Positions 45,344 to 57,060 of a DNA stretch of 64,000 bases are shown here, in pieces. Source of the DNA: Clitoria ternatea (taxonomy: Eukaryota > Streptophyta > Magnoliopsida > Fabales > Fabaceae). How positions within the stretch are numbered: position 1 is the stretch's first letter; every line of letters begins with the position of its first letter. The stretch is from positions 99,456,001 through 99,520,000 of the forward strand of contig CM075676.1 in assembly GCA_037962975.1 (NCBI GenBank), read 5' to 3'. The notes beneath the pieces were generated by a model, which was given only the letters and a program-made list of their open reading frames with translations, was not told the DNA's origin and ran no database searches. A program made the translations under genes and the position numbers.

Positions 45344-45670
45344 CCAGGTGATGAAGCCATATTTAGAGTTAATTCAATAGATGCAAAGAGAGGTTTTGGT
45401 AGAGGCAAGAGCATAGTGAAAGTGTGTACCTACTATGGTCGAGAAGGAGGTCATACTGTAGAAGCATGCTACGAGAAGCATGGATATCCTTCAAATAGTT
45501 CCTCCATGATGAGAAAGAAAGGAAACGACACCATTAATGTTGCTAATATTGAGGATGAACATGATGAGCCATATAAGGAAACATTTGATGAAACTGATCC
45601 CGAAGGCAATATGCTAACTGATGAGCAATATAAAGGTCTTATAAATTTGCTAAAACAGGAAATGTAAGAA
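45344..45670 (+). pseudogene. Copia gag C-terminal fragment with damaged zinc finger
   Basis: Reads on from gag with DAKRGFGRGK-like sequence, then VCTYYGREGGHTVEACYEKHGYP. In the copia zinc finger the second cysteine is expected where Y stands, so the zinc-binding site is broken. Confidence 0.75.
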
Positions 45671-45799
45671 GGAATCATGACTCAAACCAATTCTCAGTTA
45701 TGAGGAAACTTGAAGATGCTAAGAAAAGGATCACTATTGCTGTTGCTGGTGATAATAATGATTGGATCCTGGATTCTAAATTTGTAGCCTTCTATTCCT

Positions 45800-46290
45800 A
45801 TAACTAGTTTGTGGCACTTTAGACTTGGTCATTGTTCAAATAGGAGGATGAAAATAATAAAAGATCAATACATCTATGTTTCTAATTCTAATTGTGCCTT
45901 GTGTGATGTTTGTCATCTAGCTAAACAAAGAAAGAGAAGTTTCACACTTAGCCACTCCATAGCTACTCATAATTTTGACTTAATCCATGTGGATATATGG
46001 GGTCCCTGTTCAACTGCTTCTGTACATGGTTACAAGTTCTTCCTTACTATTATGGATGATCACTCAAGGTTTACATGGGTAGTTTTAATGAAAGGAAAAT
46101 CTGAAGTCAGAAAACACTTGCAAGATCTTATGAAATTGGCCAAGGTCCAGTACAAAAAATCTGTCAAGGTTATCAGAAATGATAATGGACAAGAGTTCAA
46201 CATGCCTAGTTATTATGTTGAGCATGATATTGTTCATGTGACATCTTGCAATGAAACACCGCAACAAAATACAAGAATGGAGAGACATCA
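45800..46290 (+). pseudogene. Copia integrase N-terminal fragment
   Basis: Open frame with WHFRLGHCSNRRM, CDVCHLAKQRKRSF (the pre-integrase zinc-binding region), FDLIHVDIWGPC, FFLTIMDDHSRFTWV and RNDNGQEF, as in copia integrases. It is cut by CACTA-2 just after the NETPQQN motif; the homology resumes at 49761 with sequence reading HILAVAR. Confidence 0.85.
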
Positions 46291-46869
46291 CACTAGTGCA
46301 GAAAAGGATTTAATCACGGTTAAAATGAGTTTTTAATTACGGTTCATGAACCGTGGTTGTCACAACCGTGGTAGTAGATGAGGGCTTTTAATCACGGTTC
46401 ACAACCGTGGTTATAGATCATATTTAATCACAGTTCCGTGATTAGATAAGACTCAGTTTAATCACGATTGATAACCATAACCGTGATTACAAGTGGTCAT
46501 AAAACATGCCATTACGTTACTGGTTATAATCACGGTTATGGTAACAACTGTGATTAAATAGGCTTTATTACCACGGTTATTGTAATAACCATGATTAAAT
46601 ATAAGGTTTTTTTTTATTGTGGGCTCTGTTTTATTGATTTCCTAAACCTGCAATTAAATACAGCCAGCACAGTATATCCCCAGCATATGCAGCACCAATA
46701 AATGAAAACAAATGGTATGTATATAACATTAATTTGCTATCAAATCATAACAACGTAGAAAATGAAACTATATACAATTGACATGAATGTAAACTAATAA
46801 AATGTAAACCCTAAACCCTACAGTAGGTACAACGATAAGAGAATAAAAATCCTATATTTATCTAAGTCC

Positions 46870-47136
46870 TTGCCTCACTTCAATGAAGTATGCGGCCCAT
46901 TACTTTCTAACATTATCTACATATATCTTGGGGAAGTATGACCGGTCTTGAAAGTACTGTAAAAAATACACAAAACAATTAGAACAAAAGTTATATTTAT
47001 TACATAAATTTGATCAAATTGGTAGAAAACTAGGCAAGCGAGACTTACATCTGTCCATCCATCTACTAAATGTTCTTGGACGATGGTCAGCATGGTGTGC
47101 ATGACGTAATAACCGCACTCAAAGCTACCCTCATAC
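46870..47136 (-). pseudogene. Ulp1-like (C48) protease C-terminal fragment in CACTA-2
   Basis: Exon 47136-47049 reads YEGSFECGYYVMHTMLTIVQ and ends DGWTD before a GTAAGT donor. The next exon (from 46956) gives YFQDRSYFPKIYVDNVRK, a stop, then WAAYF. The ECGYYVM cysteine motif and the following W-Y-F stretch match the end of the Ulp1-type protease often carried by plant CACTA elements. The rest of the catalytic domain is not found. Confidence 0.65.
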
Positions 47137-48560
47137 CTATAAGACTACAATGGATATAAAATATAGAATAAGTGAATTCAAGTTTTCAAAATATAATAAA
47201 GATTTGAATGAATTCGATTGACTTACTTTTGGGTGCACCAGAGTTTTTTTCTGTTGGACTTACTTCCATGAAGTCAACTATATCCAACCACAGCCCTGCG
47301 TCAGAATAAAACACAACATGATTTAGACACATTTAAGTCTGTTATGAAAATAGGATGTTAACTCTGTTATGAAAATTTTAGGAAGGTTAAACACATTTAA
47401 GTCTTGTATTGTCTTTGTCCTTGAATAAAAGCAAAAAATAATCATCTTACACATTATTTAAGAAAAATACTTAACATCATTTGATAAAGCTAAAACCTAG
47501 TCATCAATATAGAATTTTATCACCAAATCCCAGCCATAAAGTCATGCCCAAACAACAACTATAACACATTAATCATGAGCTCAAAAAAATCATTCATCAA
47601 AACTCATGCAAAATACCAAGTTTTCTAAGTTATCACCTTGAGTTATTCTCCTTATGAGTAACAATAACATCAATAAAAGAATAAACTAGAGTTTTACATT
47701 CCACTAAAACATCAACAAAATAAGATTTAATTCAGCAAGACTTGTTCAAAAATTTGCCACTCCCTTATAATATTGTATATCCAAATGAGTTAGCAAGATT
47801 AAAAAAATACTTTGCAATCTATAGCTCAATTGATTAAATAAATAAGTTATCGTAACAGAAAATATTTGATTCCTAAAACAACATTAAGAAAATAAGAAAA
47901 TTGTGTGGTCATTACTTTGATGACATGTATTTAATTATTGTGTTTGTTCACTATTGTCCTAATCACTTTTGTTAGCTTATCTTCTTCCTAATAAAGCAAG
48001 TTATAGAGGCTGTCTCAAATAAATAGATATCGTGGTCTTGGTGGCAAGGGAGCATATTAACTGAGGGGTCATAAGCAAAACATGGTAATGTTATATGTCA
48101 AAAATTCATTCACATTGTAAGCAAAACATGACAAGCATAACAACAATCTCAATCACAATGACAGCATGCAGTATATGACAATGAGGGTTCAGAGAACAGA
48201 GGGAACCTACCTAAGTGAAGAAACAACGAAGATGGTTGTATGCGTCAGGGCTGGCCGACGGTGAACAGAGAAGGGCACGACACTCAGGGAATCATCAATG
48301 TATGTGCTCTGCACAGCCAAACAGAAGAAGAGAACGTCAAACATAACAAAGGCACAATGCAGCATAGGGAAAAAGAATAGAGGAAGAAAACACTTTCCTG
48401 AACGGGACGATGACAAGAAGAGAAGAAAAGGGGAAGAAAACCAGCGCAAATACAAGAGCAAGCAAAGAGAGGACGAAGACAAGTAGAGGAAGACCAATAC
48501 GAAAGAAAGAGAAATAGAAAAAGGGCTAAAAGGCGCGACTTTTGAAGTTTCTAAAAAGAT
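47137..48560. other. Non-coding interior of CACTA-2
   Basis: AT-rich sequence without recognisable coding content, ending in a block (about 48180-48280) shared with CACTA-1 that is probably the leader of the lost transposase gene. Short telomere-like CCCTAAA runs near 48718 are too few to mean a telomere. Confidence 0.5.
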
Positions 48561-48928
48561 ATACAATCACGGATCCCCTTGAAACCGTGATTATATTACA
48601 TATATTACACCAATACCCCTGATTAAATATTAACTCAATATCCACGGTTAAAGTGACAATTGTGATTGTATCCATCAATATATAATACAACTGTGATTAT
48701 ATAGTCCCCAACGAATAAACCCTAAACCCTAAACTATATATCCACGGTTAGAAATACAACCGTGATTATATATTCAAGGATACGATCACGGTTCTGATGT
48801 TATCTATGATTATATATTTACCCCTGAACCTGCAATCACGGGTGGTTAACAACCGTGATTATATAGTTATATTATAATTTCAAAAATGCCACTGTGTATT
48901 CTTTTATCACTGGTCCACTCTAACCTGT

Positions 48929-48980
48929 TGAACTAGTCTGAACCGGGGTCTACGATCCGGTGTGGGACCTGCCACAAAAG

Positions 48981-49012
<32 letters not shown>

Positions 49013-49716
49013 AGTGTTTATACACCGGTACAGTGGGTATCCGGTATTGTAATCCGGTCTCTCAGTGGGAGAAACCGATCTCGTTGTCCTGGAGATTCTT
49101 TACACCAGAGTTTTGCGTTGGTGTAGGCAAAAAGTAGTATCACCTGCGAAGATTCCCCGATGCTCAAGTTAGGAGAGTGTGTATGAACTCTGTGAATACT
49201 TAAGCAATGCAATAGTAAGATGAGAGTTAGAATAAAGTCACCTTGCATGTGTATTGGAATATGCTATTTATAGTTGGACGTGGAAATGAATCGTTGGATG
49301 CAGGTGGGCCCATAAGTTCTGATACTGTGTATAGAGTGTCAATCAAAGTGGCTCAGTATTCAGAGTGTGCCAGAGGGTAGGTCAATTATCAGTGTACGAT
49401 TCTGACACAGGGATGGAGGATAATCACCTTTTCCGTACATTACACCTGCGATTATACTTACTCATTTCAGTGAATGATATAGACATATTCCGCTGTGCAG
49501 AGTATCCATACTGATAAGCTATAACCCCTCTTATCTCATTGTGACACTGAAGTAAGTGGTTATACGTGACGGAGAAACGAGAACGGATAAAGTGTCCGAT
49601 ATATTAAATGTAATCTCGGATAGCCGTGTGGGGGTACTGCCCTGTGATACCGGTTGCCCTTCTGGAGCAGTCACGCTGACGTCACAACTTTAGGGACCGG
49701 TATCCAGACCGGATCA
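48929..49716 (-). mobile_element. Solo LTR, Tat-type, nested in CACTA-2
   Basis: 788 bp, beginning TGAACTAGTCTGAACCGGGG and ending CCAGACCGGATCA, flanked by the exact duplication CCTGT (48924-48928 and 49717-49721). Ends and the CCGATGCTCAAGTTAG block are close to the LTR of the intact element at 17742. A TA microsatellite is at about 48981-49008. Confidence 0.9.
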
Positions 49717-49760
49717 CCTGTGATTATATCCAGTTGTTATATCTACTTTTTGAACTAGTG

Positions 49761-49939
49761 TCAGCACATTCTAGCTGTGGCTAGGCCTTAATGGTCCAGG
49801 TAGGGCACCCTAACAAATACTAGTCATATGTTGTTCCTCATGCAGTGTATCTTATCAATAGAGTTCCATCACCTGTTTTACATAATTACAACCCTTCAAG
49901 TTGGTGATAGGAAATTTACCTGATTTAAATGATCTTAAG
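49761..49939 (+). pseudogene. Copia integrase middle fragment
   Basis: Continues the integrase core after CACTA-2 with HILAVAR, VVPHAVYLINRVPSP and LPDLNDLK in shifting frames. It is cut at 49939 and continues at 54266 with VFGSLCYTF-like sequence. Confidence 0.75.
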
Positions 49940-50208
49940 TGTGGATGACAAGTCTGGTTAAAAAGATAAAGTTGCTAACACTTGGACTAGACCTTAAGTT
50001 ACGTCATTACCACCAGACCCCAGGATTTATTAATAACACATCACTATTTTTAATGAAGACTACCTCTATGTGATCTAACTTGTTTAATTAAGTGTTTCAG
50101 GAATTACATAAAGTGCATAGGTTACAAATCAAAGGCGGAGTCTATATGACCAAAAAAAAGTCTGATTCAAGCTCATAGTTCAACTGGGTCAGATCCTAGA
50201 CTTATGGA

Positions 50209-53139
50209 TGTGACATCCTAGGTCAATTTACATTTATTTTTATTCATTCAAGTAAATTTTACAATAAATTTTTCACGATTAATAACAATAATTAAGTCCT
50301 AATCCAAAATAATATTTAATTTCCACCAAACATATTTAAAATAATAAACAGCCATAATTAAATCAAATAATTAAAGTGAGAAAAGAAATTTATTTAAATG
50401 GAACTAAAAGAAAAGAGAAAAAAAATATGGAATCAGGGGCCTCTCGCTTGAGCGAGGCCCCAACTCGCTTAAGCGAGATTAGTTGCTTTCGCTTGAGCGA
50501 AGTATCCACTCGCTTGAGCGAGGTTCATATTCAATCCTTGGGCGAGCCACACTCACGCTTGAGCGAGAATTCCATGCGTATCAGACGTTATTTCGCTTGA
50601 GCGAGGTTGCCTCGCTTAAGCGAATCAGTTCCAGTGATATTACCAACATGACTCGCTTAAGCGAACTATTCTCGCTTGGGCGAGGTTCCTCCAGTACCTA
50701 GACTTCCCTGTTTCGCTCGAGCGGTTTATATTCGCCCAAGCAAAAAAGAGACAGAACCAATTCCTTTATCCTTCGCTCAAGCGAGGATCCACCCGCTTGA
50801 GCGAAAAGCCTCCAGTAACCACCTCTGATACCTCAAATACCTCTCGCTTGAGCGGGAACCTTACCCGCTGGAGCGAGATGAACTCAGTAACCATTTACTC
50901 TACCTCTCGCTCAAGCGAGATTGAATCCGCTTGAGCGAAATTACTCCAGTGACTATATGGAAAGTACAGGACACGTTCGCTTGAGCGAAAATTCAATTAG
51001 CTCAAGCGAATTATGCAGTTTATACGTAAACACTTGAGATTTTCATACCAACCAGCAACCTAAGCATTCACATGCATCATTTAGCCTAGTTCATCCATTT
51101 CCATACAATCAAATATGCACATGAGATTAATTTTGACTAAACATGCCCCTCAATCATGTTTCTAATTCACCAACTACATCATTGATAAATTCATCATTCA
51201 TTTGGCACATCGTCTAATTACTAACAGCGCACATTTATGATTTTCATCTTTCACTCTTCACATATACAAACAAGACCTGGCCATAATAATGATATTGGCT
51301 CCATGCCATTATACATCCAATTCAAGGAAATTAGCATAACCATCAACACTTCATTATTTCATCATCATGAATTTATATCCTTATCAAATAACATTCAGAT
51401 TTTACTCATTATCCATCACATTCATAATCATGGTGACAATATACCAAATTAACTCAACACACATAAACAACATCTAGATTTAAAATACATAAATCATAAC
51501 ACACATTACACACATAGTTCATTTCATAAATTCCCTTAGCTCCTTGGCATCAATTCTCCGCTTGACGCATCTCCAGGGCTTCAATCTCTTCCTTGTCACT
51601 AGTTACTAAATTAAAGAAACAATAGCAAGGGTGAGTGTTTGGTATCATAATTAATATAGAATGGCAATTCAATAACAAGATGCATATTCACTAGCTTTAG
51701 TTTGTACTATCTATCTCACCTCTTGTCATCAATTTCCATTTACCAATCAAGAATTCAATTCTCATTCTTTTATCCCTAATTTGCCAATCACAATCAACAA
51801 TTATCATAAAACACATTCGTATCATCATACAATACTAACAATGCATCAAATAACACAACTGACTCTCATATCAATTCGACGCCTAGTATCCGAATACTAA
51901 AAGGATCGGCTTTCAGCTGGGGGTCCTACTTGACACCCCGTGAACCCTGCTTGGTCCACTGAGTCCTACTTGACTCTCCACCTCAACCACTGGGTAGCTC
52001 AACTGGGCATAAACACCACGGGAGCCAGAAACGAGGGGCTGCACATACTGTCGGTCGTCCTACACCACATAATCACACATGTATATTCATATTTTACATA
52101 TCATAATGCAAGTGGCCAACAACAAAACATATACTCATCAATTGGGCGACCTACTTGTCAAGCCTGTCATCACAATGCCACTATATTCATCAACTCATCA
52201 CCATTCAATTTACATTGTGCTCATAATCATCACAAATCATACACAATTTACTTTCATACACATATAATTATCATTCCTTGTCTATTCTCATTACTTTCAT
52301 ATTTAATTCAATGATTCAATTCAATTATACTTACGTATTCTAATTAATTATAACCCGAACACCCCCTTACCTCGATTCCGAGCTCCGACGAATCGTTCTT
52401 AATGAGCTTGGCATTCTCTCGACGCTATGTTCAACGTCCTACGTCCGAAATCAACACCCACTTCACCGTTCGATCCTCCGACGACTGTTTCACTACCTAC
52501 GAAGGTCGAAACGCAAAACCCGTCAACGTTAAACCATCCTCATTACTTTAAAAAAAGCCCTTTTCAAGCCTCTACGCACTAGAGGAGCAAGAAACGGAAG
52601 CTCAATCCTCCATGCACGACTCTTCGGTTTAACGGAGAAAACGAAAGAGCTACGAAAGCTTAATTTAAAAGGCCCATTGGACTCACCTCGAAGCTACGAT
52701 CTCAAAAACGTAGTTATCTCGAAGTTTCAGCGTAAAATCGACCTTCCACTGGTGCATGCAAGTCACGGCAGCTTGGGGAAGAAGAAGAAGAAGAGTGTCT
52801 CGCGTGAAGATGAGGAAGAAGAAGGAAAATGTAATAAAATTTTAAGGCACAAGGGCAAAATAGTCATTTCCCCCTTTCTTTTATAATTTCTTTAAAGTTT
52901 TAATTAAGTTTTTACCTTTTACCTTTATTGGTAACTTCTAAATTTACTTCCTTCTAATTACCTTCTTTTAACCTTTTGTAATTAATCGATAAATAAATTT
53001 ATTTATTTCCACGACATTTAATTATTTGTAATCACATTTTTAATAATAATAATTTCCTGAAAATCCCAATAAATTCAATTGGGTAATTATTAATATTTTT
53101 CGCCAATTACAACTTTTCTAAAATATTAAGGATGTTACA
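50209..53139 (-). mobile_element. 2.9-kb solo LTR (family with TGTRACA ends)
   Basis: 2931 bp with inverted ends TGTGACATCCT/AGGATGTTACA and an exact duplication ATGGA (50204-50208 and 53140-53144). Read on the minus strand it starts TGTAACATCC, similar to the LTR at 55737. It contains the CGCTTGAGCG palindrome array (50439-51013). The long LTR and the TGTAACA start suggest a Ty3/gypsy chromovirus-type element, but no coding part is left to prove it. Confidence 0.85.
50439..51013. repeat. Array of about 20 palindromic CGCTYRAGCG motifs
   Basis: About twenty copies of a 14-bp palindrome, consensus CTCGCTTGAGCGAG with variants CTCGCTTAAGCGAG, TTCGCTCAAGCGAG and CCCGCTTGAGCGAA. Copies are often paired about 20 bp apart, and pairs are often followed by CTCCAGTAAC-like linkers. 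Spacing is irregular, so this is not a simple tandem repeat. Open frames here translate the repeat only. Confidence 0.85.
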
Positions 53140-54265
53140 ATGGAGATCATGGATTAGCAAAAAGAACGTTACTACAGAAGTACTAATCACAATATTCTGA
53201 AATCTAATTTAATGATGCATTGGAAGTCAAGCCTTTATCAAGGAAAATGTGCTTATCATCAAAAAGGATAAGAGACAAACAAGTGGAGTAGCCAATACAG
53301 TTTTTCAAAGAATTCAACGTAACAACTCTACACAAGTCAAAAGCTGAACCAAGTCAGCATATGTGTCAGTTACTATCAGAAGGATTTCAGCATTGATCTC
53401 TGTGTGACTTCTACAAAAAAAATAAAGCCCCCAATTAGCTTTATTTAATAAGGATATCAAGGAGTACCTCTTTCATACAAATATTGAAGTTCCTAAGCTA
53501 TCAGACTTTTGCCCATTCTTTCAGATTATCAAAGATTTGGTAAATGCGCTCATAGCAAACTCCTTCAAAGGATTTCCAACATTCATATCTTCTTTCAACA
53601 ACAACAACAGTCATCTTAGAGAGACCTGTATAAGATTAAAGAGATTCACTTTTCAGGTGTGGAGAAGTCTATCAAGAATTCGTATTTATAATCCTCTTAC
53701 TCTCTTCTTGCTTCTAAAAGACAAAAGCCTTCTTTGTTATTATGCTTCTAGTAGATCTTGACCCTATTGTCTTTCTTTGTCTTAGTGTATTTACTCACAT
53801 TTGTATAATCTTTCAATACACTAAAGTGTTATAGACACTCTTATTCTTTACTCTTTCAAATCTGTTAGTGTGAGAGATCTGGTAAGTTACTAGCCTTAGT
53901 TTCAGTGGGAAAAAGTTTGACCTGAAGAGGCTTTTGAAATAATACTTGGGTTATTGAGCCAAGAGTGGCTTAATACTTGGGTTTAAGCCAGGAGTGGCTA
54001 AAGTCAAGAATACTTGTGACACTAGTCTGATACTGGTATTGTAAAGGAAATTTTACAATAGTGAAAATCCTTCAAGTTAGAAGGGACTAGATGTAGCTTC
54101 TGTGTTAGAAGTGAACTAATATAAATTCATGGTGTTCTTTTTTCTTTTCTCTCATCTTCTTTGTTATCATAAGTCTGATTACCTACATTTTTAAAGGTTC
54201 ATTATTCCATAAATAGAGTCTAAGACTTATTCAACCCCCCTTCTAAGTCTGTTTCTGAACCATCA

Positions 54266-55736
54266 TTGAGGTTTTTGGATCATTATGCTACACCTTCACT
54301 CCACAGTAAATAAAAGAAAACTTGATCCAAGAGGTACTCCTTTAGTCTTTCTGGGATACAAGGTTGGAACCAAAGGTTAGTGACCCTCGATCTAAAAACT
54401 CATGAAATCAATGTGTCAAGGAATGTAATTTTCTATGAGTAGTTCTTACCATACAAACACTCTATTCCATCTACAGCTTGGAGGTATGACCTTATTCTTC
54501 TCATTGGCCAGGAACCTCCTGAAGTTGCTTCCCTTACACCTGAACTAGCTACACCTGAAGCAACCACATTTGCTCCACCTGAAGCTACCACACCTCAACT
54601 TCCCTTACGACCACTAGATTCCCTATGAACCTGATCTTCTCATTGGCCAGGAACTTGAAGTTGCTTCTCCTACACCTGAACTAGCTACACTTGAAGCGAC
54701 CACATTTGCTCCACCTGAAGCCACCACACCTCAACTTCCCTTACCACCACTAGATTCCCTATCTGAACCTGATCCTCCCATCATAATCCCTTCCTCTACT
54801 AGACCAACTCGCACCAGAAAGCTACCTCCTCACCTATCTGATTATTACTGCAACAATATTTCTGCCATAGCCAAATATCAACATCCTATATCCACTTACC
54901 TCAATTATACACACCTTCCACCTAAACACCAGATCTTTACCTCCCTGATTGATCAACAGATTAAACCTTCTTCTTATAGGGAAGCATGCACTATACAAGA
55001 ATGGAAAGATACAATGTAAAAGAGTTTGATGCATTAAACAGAAATCATACTTGGAAAATTGTCACATGTCCAGCTAATGTTCATCCTATTGGAAGAAAAT
55101 AAGTATATAAGATCAAAAGGCATGCAGATTGAAGAATTGAAAGATAAAAGGAACAACTTTTTGCTTGATTTCCTAGAGACATTTTCCCCAGTGGCCAAAA
55201 TGACTACAATTAGGCTTCTACTTGCACTATCTTCCATCAAATGTTGGATAGTTCATCAATTAGATGTAAATAATGTCTTTTTGCATAAAGACTTAAAGAA
55301 GGAAGTGTATATGGCTCTTCCTGATAGAATGAGTAGCCCAATTGGTTCTAATCAGGTCTGTAGAACTTTGAAGTAATTATATGGATTGAAGCAAGCAAGT
55401 CAAAGTTGGTATAAAAAGCTCACTGACTTTTTTCTCTAGGTTGGTTTCTCACAGACTGAATCTGATCATTCATTGTTCATTAAACATAGTCCAGACTCCT
55501 TTTTAATTCTACTGGTGTATGTTGATAACATTATACTCTTGGGGAATTCCATTGCAGACTTTAATTCCATCAAGTCACAACTATACAATGCATTTGGAAT
55601 TAAGGATCTTGGGATCCTTAAGTATTTTCGTGGCCTTGAAGTATCTCATACTGATAAGGGAATTGTCCTTATAGAGGAAGTATTGTCTAGATCTTATTAA
55701 AGACTCTCGTTTACTGGGTTGCAAACCAGTGAGGGT
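54266..55736 (+). pseudogene. Copia integrase C-terminus, linker and reverse transcriptase fragments
   Basis: From 54270 VFGSLCYTF-like, NVIFYE and LPYKHS sequence ends the integrase. A Pro/Glu/Ala-rich linker follows. RT starts near 55060 with TFSPVAKMTTIRLLLAL, HQLDVNNVFLH, then a stop at 55374-55376, SQSWYKKL-like sequence and LVYVDNIIL. The catalytic YVDD reads YVDN, so the site is lost. RT breaks at 55736 in the region LLGCKPV and resumes at 58685. Confidence 0.8.
54500..54778 (+). repeat. 139-bp tandem duplication in the copia linker
   Basis: Two copies, starting near 54501 and 54640 (TCATTGGCCAGGAAC), of a unit with repeated CCTGAAGCTACCACA-like codons. They differ by a few substitutions and a small deletion. 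Confidence 0.8.
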
Positions 55737-56269
55737 TGTAACACCCCTAATTTCGTTATTTCTTATTTAAAATAAAATTTCAAAGGAATTTGATTATAGT
55801 TCTTTAGAACTTTTTGATTGTTATATTATATTTTTTTAGAATTTTCTTATTATTTTATTTTTTATTATTTTTTTTAAGAATGACAAAAATACCCTTAACC
55901 TTTCATCTAATAACCAAAATGCCATTACTGACATCATCGCTTACATCATCATCGCTTACATCATCGCTTACATCATGAATAGTAAAATAAATAATTAAAT
56001 AATCTTAAATAGTAAAATTTTCTTCCTATAAATAGAAGGCTCATTTACAACATTTCTACACCAAAAATTAGAGAGAGAATCTAGAGAGATAGTGCGTAAG
56101 AAATTAGTGGGGAGTAAATTCTTTTGGTAAAAAGAAGTTCTGCTGGAGGTGTAAGGTAATAACTTTCTTCTATATTCTTTTTATAATTTTAGTTTATTTT
56201 TTGGCACTCTTAAACCATTGATATACTAGTACTATTATGAATAAGTTACTATAGTAAAAATAATTTACC

Positions 56270-56515
56270 ACTGTGTTATTTTTACTATTTACTATTACTA
56301 TTCAAAATTTACTATTTACCATTACTATTCAAAATTTACTATTCACTGTTATTGTTCATGATTTACCATTTACCACTACTATTCAAAAAGTTACTATTCA
56401 CAATTTACTATTTACTATTACTATTCAAAAATTACTATTTACCGTTACTATTAATGACTTACCATTTACCGTTACTATTTATTGTTACTATACATATTTA
56501 CTATTTATCATTCTG
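56270..56515. repeat. TTACTATTTAC-type tandem repeats in the solo LTR
   Basis: About ten loose copies of TTACTATTCAAAATTTACTA-like units. The 92-residue open frame that covers them has no homology I recognise and reflects the repeat. Confidence 0.7.
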
Positions 56516-56799
56516 ATAGCAATCTTAATTTTCATCTTAAGCTTATACTGAAATAAGTTAGTATTAATATTTTGTTAGAACTTGGAGGCGCAGAGCGAAT
56601 TCACTTTTGGTAGCAAATCAAGGTAAGGGGGGGTGAGATTAAGGATATAATATGAAAATACATAAGAATATTGGGAGGAGTCCCCTACTCCTTTTAAACA
56701 TAATATTATTATTTTAAAATAATAACTTTTAACTTAAAATTTATAATAATTGTTATTAATAAATTAAGCATCTTGTGTAACTTAATATCTAAAATATTT

Positions 56800-57060
56800 A
56801 AGAACTTGAACTATTATGACTTATGCGGACTGGATTGAACTTATGCAAGGACTTGAACTATTATGAACTTGACTAAACTTATGCAAGGACTTGAACTATT
56901 ACGAACTTGACTGAACCTATGCAAGGACTTGAACTATTGTGAACTTGACTGAACCTATGCAAGGACTTGGACCATTTATGACCTATGGACTGGACTAGAC
57001 CTATGCAAGGACTGGACTATCTTGGATTTACATAGACTTGTGCGAGGAATTGACCATAAA
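56800..57060. repeat. Tandem repeats of about 38 bp in the solo LTR
   Basis: Six or so imperfect units containing GCAAGGACTTGAACTATT and GACTGAACCTAT. Confidence 0.75.

Larger units (their letters stand above)
46291..49760 (-). mobile_element. CACTA (En/Spm) transposon 2 with a nested LTR
   Basis: Left end CACTAGTGCAGAAAAGGATT, right end (read inward) CACTAGTTCAAAAAGTAG, flanked by the duplication TCA (46288-46290 and 49761-49763). Subterminal motifs ATCACGGTT/AACCGTGATTA fill 46310-46620 and 48565-48860. The same family as CACTA-1: ends, motif layout and a shared block with GGGTTCAG-GAACCTACCT (43708 and 48185) agree. Its interior keeps a different piece, a C48 protease-like fragment. A 788-bp solo LTR (48929-49716) interrupts the right end. 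Confidence 0.9.
49940..54265. mobile_element. LTR-like insertion in copia integrase, itself interrupted
   Basis: Copia integrase breaks at 49939 and resumes at 54266. The inserted sequence begins TGTGGATGAC and ends AACCATCA, with flanks TTAAG and TTGAG (4 of 5 match). Removing the nested 2.9-kb LTR leaves about 1.39 kb. The right part (53750-54260) resembles the U5 end of a copia-type LTR (AGTTAGAAGGGACTAGATG, TTCAACCCCCCTTCTAAG). Best read as an old solo LTR; confidence in the class is moderate. Confidence 0.5.

Noticed and set aside
48200..48566. 119-codon minus-strand frame in CACTA-2
   Set aside because: Hydrophobic low-complexity translation of an A/G-rich leader region, with no domain resemblance.
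48712..48736. Telomere-like CCCTAAA units (also near 46806 and 44045)
   Set aside because: Only two or three units, inside CACTA elements; far too short for a telomere or interstitial array.
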